Assembly: GCA_021648375.1 (NCBI GenBank)
Contig: JAKISW010000008.1
Span: forward strand, 14,628-78,627
Direction of reading: 5' to 3'
Source of the DNA: Devosiaceae bacterium
GTDB lineage: Bacteria; Pseudomonadota; Alphaproteobacteria; Rhizobiales; Devosiaceae
DNA: 64,000 bases
Position numbers and translations under genes: made by a program. The notes below the pieces were generated by a model. It searched no databases. It had not been told where the DNA came from and saw only the letters and a program-made list of their open reading frames with translations. Below are positions 61,180-64,000 of the stretch, piece by piece; within the stretch, counting starts at the first letter, position 1; each line of letters opens with the position of its first letter.

Positions 61180-61839
61180 ATGTCAACCAGTGCAAAAATT
61201 GAATTATATGAAGAGTTTTCACAAGTTGCCAAAGCATTGGGCAGCGCCCATCGCCTTGATATTCTTGAACATTTAGCGCAAGGGGAACGTGGAGTTGATG
61301 CGTTGGCCGAGCGGGTAAAACTTTCAACTGCAAACACTTCCCAGCATTTACAGCTTCTAAAACGGGCGGGACTAGTAGCCTCGCGCCGCGATGGAAAATT
61401 TGTCCGCTATCGGCTTTCCGGCGATAATGTTTTAAAACTTATGGGAATATTGTTTGACGTTGCAGAACAAAATCTGGCCGAGGTGGATAAGGTTTTGCGC
61501 AATTATTTTTATCAGCGCGATGATATGGAGCCGATCTCGCAAATTGAATTGCTGGAGCGCACGAGGGACGGTCTGGCAATTGTTCTTGATGTGCGCCCTA
61601 GCGATGAATTTACCGCTTCTCATCTAACCGGGGCCATAAATATCCCGCTTGCCGAACTGGAAAAACGCATTTTAGAACTCGATAACGGGCGCGAAATCAT
61701 CGCCTATTGCCGTGGCCCCTATTGCGTTTTGGCGTTTGAGGCAGTGGCAATGCTTCGCAAAAAAGGCATCAAAGCCAGACGGTTGGAAGATGGCCTGCCC
61801 GAATGGCGCGCTGCTGGCCTGCCGGTTGAAACCGGGTGA
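61180..61839 (+). CDS. ArsR-family regulator fused to a rhodanese domain
   Basis: The 219-residue protein has an ArsR winged helix (about 12-90: STANTSQHLQLLKRAGLVAS) and a C-terminal rhodanese domain (about 120-215) with VLDVRPSDEF, SHLTGAINIPL and the catalytic loop YCRGPYC (Cys177). The intact Cys suggests that it carries a persulfide, so it probably senses sulfane sulfur and responds at DNA. Rhodanese-ArsR fusions are known in alphaproteobacteria. It is divergent from the fatty acid hydroxylase/VTT pair, its likely target. Confidence 0.9.
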   Translation: MSTSAKIELYEEFSQVAKALGSAHRLDILEHLAQGERGVDALAERVKLSTANTSQHLQLLKRAGLVASRRDGKFVRYRLSGDNVLKLMGILFDVAEQNLAEVDKVLRNYFYQRDDMEPISQIELLERTRDGLAIVLDVRPSDEFTASHLTGAINIPLAELEKRILELDNGREIIAYCRGPYCVLAFEAVAMLRKKGIKARRLEDGLPEWRAAGLPVETG

Positions 61840-62292
61840 GTTTTAGGCGGGTTTTTATATATTTTTCTTCACTTCTATCAACAAATGTACCGCTTCAATT
61901 CGGCGCACAACAAAGCATTGGGTTCGTTATCGCCCATAGTTTTCCCCGTCATTACCAATTACTCCCACCGTCATTACCAATTACTCCCACCGTCATTACC
62001 CGGTTTATCCGGGTAATCCAGAAGGCATTTGGCATCGAAACTGGATTGCCGCGCACCCAAAAGGGCGCTCGCAATGACAAACTAAAAATCAAAATAATAC
62101 GAGGGACCAACTCAATATGGATACTCGGATCAAGTCCGAGTATGACGCAGGTTGCGGCATCTGCTCAATTGCACGGCAGATTTCCAAATGCATGACCGTC
62201 ACCCTCGGGCTTGACCCGAGGGTCCATGATCAATTGAATATGGATACCCGAATTAAACCGGATATAATCAAAAGTGGGCAACGCTCCTGCGC
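61840..62292. repeat. Repeat-rich gene-free spacer
   Basis: There is no supported gene. A 22-bp unit starting CGTCATTACCAATTAC is exactly tandem at 61947-61968 and 61969-61990. A hairpin ATTACCCGG-TTTAT-CCGGGTAAT (61995-62017) follows, with its GCGCTCGCAATGAC partner at about 62067-62080. Two more TCAAG/CTTGA-loop hairpins lie at 62121-62143 (ATACTCGGA/TCCGAGTAT) and 62201-62223 (ACCCTCGGG/CCCGAGGGT). Confidence 0.7.
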
Positions 62293-62646
62293 CTAACCAG
62301 CGACAAGCTTGATCGACGCCAGCATACTGGGATGGATCGAGCAGAAATAATCAGCACTCATACCAGCAACCACCTCAACCTCCGAGGATTCGTCTTTGCG
62401 AAGCAGCGCTGAGTTCCAGCTTCTATCCAAAGCCGTGGCATCATGGGGAGCGCTGTCTTTGTTGGTCCAGCGAATTGTATCGCCCACTTTGACTTCCAGC
62501 ATATCGGGATTGAATTTGAAGTTTTTGATTTCAACTTCGTGCAGTTTTCCCATGCTCTGAGATTGAGCAGGAAAAGCTGCGATTGCAGCGGTTGCGGTGC
62601 CGGCCACCAAAAGTGCGCGTCGGGAAAATTTTTTGTCCACGGCCAT
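62293..62646 (-). CDS. Tat-exported cupredoxin (plastocyanin/pseudoazurin-like)
   Basis: The 117-residue precursor has a Tat signal (FSRRALLVAGTATAAIAAFP) and a cupredoxin domain. The type 1 copper ligands are all present: His in SAPHDATAL and Cys-His-Met in YFCSIHPSM. It would shuttle electrons in the periplasm. AAGGAATA precedes ATG 62646. There is no obvious partner (oxidase or dehydrogenase) in the adjacent genes. Confidence 0.9.
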   Translation of the reverse strand: MAVDKKFSRRALLVAGTATAAIAAFPAQSQSMGKLHEVEIKNFKFNPDMLEVKVGDTIRWTNKDSAPHDATALDRSWNSALLRKDESSEVEVVAGMSADYFCSIHPSMLASIKLVAG

Positions 62647-63183
62647 TATTCCTTATTAAGTTTCAAATTTTCTAACAAATCCGAACTAGCCAAAATGTGG
62701 CGCGGAAAAATGACGGCAATGGTAAAAAATTATCACAACTTCGTTGTTACTCAACTGAGTGGACAGCAAAAAATCTGATTATCCAATAAGCTGCGCAGTT
62801 TGCAGCGTCTGCTCAATTGCGGTGACAGTTCACCAAATGCACCACCGTCATACAAAACACGCCACCGTCATAAAATGCACAACAGTCCACAAAATGCACC
62901 ACCGTCATACTCGGGCTTGACCCGAGTATCAAGACTATTACGAAGGTGAAATATGACCCCTCGGGTCAAGCCCGAGGGAGACGTAGGAGACTCCAACCCC
63001 CTCCCTGACAAAAGCCGGGGTTCACCAACTTACCTCCCTCCCCCTTATGGGGAGGGATTAAGGGTGGGGGAGGCAGGTTAGAGATTTTGGCAATTGCATA
63101 ATTTATGAAACTGTCGCCGTAATTGAATGGCACTTCACTTGCCAATGCGCTACTATTCACTATTCGTTTGATGGAATCATGAA
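62647..63183. repeat. Repeat-rich gene-free spacer
   Basis: No gene is supported. It contains two CTTGA/TCAAG hairpins (62907-62929 with ATACTCGGG/CCCGAGTAT, 62958-62978 with CCCTCGGG/CCCGAGGG). A CT-rich element at about 63020-63080 (CCTCCCCCTTATGGGGAGG then GGGTGGGGGAGG) follows, a repeat type widespread in alphaproteobacteria. Short near-copies of ACCGTCATA-AA-CACC lie at 62845-62905. Confidence 0.65.
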
Positions 63184-63945
63184 TTGATAGAACCTCCAAA
63201 AGAAAATCCGCCTCAAAGATCAATTAGAGTGCTTATGGAGGCGCTAGCTCAATTCACGCCAGTAACTGCCGGTCTGGCCCATATTTATCAGTTTGCCTAC
63301 CCCTCCGATATGGAAGCCAAGTTAGCAGTATGGCGCACTGAAATTAGCAACTTATCGAACACTCATGAAGCGCGAATTTGCCAACTTGAGGAAAAAATCA
63401 CACCTCTCTTGAGAATCAGTAAAACCGCACTTGAATTGGCATTGTGGCTGACGAAAACCTCCAATGACGGACTTTGTTCTACAGCGACTGAATTTAATGA
63501 TTTGCAAGCAGATTTCATGGAAATAGATGAAGGAAAGCTACAAGAGGCATGTTACGAGCTTAAGCATCTAGAACTTGTCGAACTCGTAGCAACATTAGAC
63601 AGTCCTATATACCTGCTCTATCCGACTTATAAACTTTTCTGGGCGCTTGACCTGTACATCATTGGCAATGATCCAAATAAGGACGCAGTCGAAATTGCCA
63701 AATTGATGGTGAACGATAAGTCATTCGGCGACATTCAGAAACTGGACAACAAACTGAAATGGCCAAATAGGCGCCTTAATCCCGCAATTGCCCGGATTAT
63801 ACCGCTGATTACTGATAGCCACGTATCGAAAGAAAAACAAAATACCTATCCAACCAAATATTTCAACATCGGCCCCGAAGATCAATTTAAACTAAAAAGA
63901 TTTATAAATGAAACGGTTGTCCCTGAGAGCACAAATCACCCGTAA
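63184..63945 (+). CDS. Hypothetical protein at window edge, unrecognised
   Basis: The start TTG 63184 has a weak GGA 8 bases before; ATG 63235 is an alternative. The 253-residue protein is soluble, helical in the first half and possibly winged-helix-like in the middle (LALWLTKTSNDGLCSTATEF to ELVELVATLDSP). No domain is recognised. It is flanked by repeats and is less similar in codon choice to the neighbouring genes, so it might belong to an accessory segment beginning beyond the window. The function is unknown. Confidence 0.55.
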   Translation: MIEPPKENPPQRSIRVLMEALAQFTPVTAGLAHIYQFAYPSDMEAKLAVWRTEISNLSNTHEARICQLEEKITPLLRISKTALELALWLTKTSNDGLCSTATEFNDLQADFMEIDEGKLQEACYELKHLELVELVATLDSPIYLLYPTYKLFWALDLYIIGNDPNKDAVEIAKLMVNDKSFGDIQKLDNKLKWPNRRLNPAIARIIPLITDSHVSKEKQNTYPTKYFNIGPEDQFKLKRFINETVVPESTNHP

Positions 63946-64000
63946 AATGAGGAAGTCGAGATTGCTTCTGCTCTCCTGTTAGGGGCCACCTCCCGCACCG

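Overview
The window looks like the chromosome of a moderately AT-rich alphaproteobacterium, most likely a marine or soil member of the Hyphomicrobiales (Rhizobiales). The evidence is the family content (DUF2336, MOSC/RarD, an ArsR-methyltransferase fusion beside metF, an Lrp-alanine dehydrogenase pair, a rhizobial-type Mrp without CxxC, HlyU) and intergenic hairpin repeats of the type common in Rhizobiales. I could not search databases, so genus is unknown. No phage, IS element, CRISPR array or rRNA operon is visible. One tRNA gene is present, with a decayed tRNA-like copy beside it.

Layout. 1-2.0 kb: 5' part of a large repeat-rich exported protein (autotransporter-like), divergent from a LuxR-type regulator. 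2.0-8.6 kb: housekeeping genes on the minus strand (TerB-DnaJ protein, membrane-anchored hypothetical, metF with its ArsR-methyltransferase regulator and a 28-bp palindromic operator, DUF2336, MOSC, RarD). 8.6-9.3 kb: repeat-rich spacer. 9.3-18.4 kb: a glycerol-centred neighbourhood with glpD and glpK, two paralogous acyltransferase-like proteins either side of glpD, an OmpA lipoprotein, an imelysin-like protein and a CAP-domain lipoprotein. 18.5-26.7 kb: hydroxyacid dehydrogenase, exported lectin-like protein, M20 amidohydrolase coupled to an AbrB-type membrane protein, FG-GAP protein, aminotransferase, transaldolase-like aldolase and Mrp. 26.8-31.6 kb: katA/oxyR divergent pair, M19 dipeptidase, class-C beta-lactamase-like hydrolase. 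32-38.5 kb: EttA and a chemotaxis cluster (PAS-MCP, MCP, separate Aer-like PAS protein). 38.6-44.8 kb: lrp/ald pair, two small hypotheticals, nucleoside hydrolase, ornithine cyclodeaminase-like/D-amino-acid-dehydrogenase operon, then the tRNA. 45-52.3 kb: small regulators next to targets (ArsR-YjbQ-ankyrin-TSUP operon, DoxX/HxlR, PadR/GyrI-like, SPFH/ribbon-helix-helix). 52.3-56.5 kb: two paralogous exported proteins around a GST, TetR with a two-gene membrane operon, a frameshifted DUF1330 gene. 56.7-64 kb: alpha/beta hydrolase, HlyU, a glutamate-receptor-like channel protein with an unusual pore, VTT-domain protein plus fatty acid hydroxylase, ArsR-rhodanese, cupredoxin, and an unrecognised gene at the edge.

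A recurring theme is a regulator beside its target with an easily read palindromic operator: ArsR/metF (5606), HxlR/DoxX (49367), PadR (51012), SPFH-RHH (51116), TetR (55158 and 55197). The observations most worth following are the acyltransferase-like pair around glpD, the SPFH/RHH promoter-operator, the glutamate-receptor-like protein lacking a K+ filter, the paralogous exported pair with a shared upstream element, and several dispersed hairpin families whose stems vary in a compensatory way.
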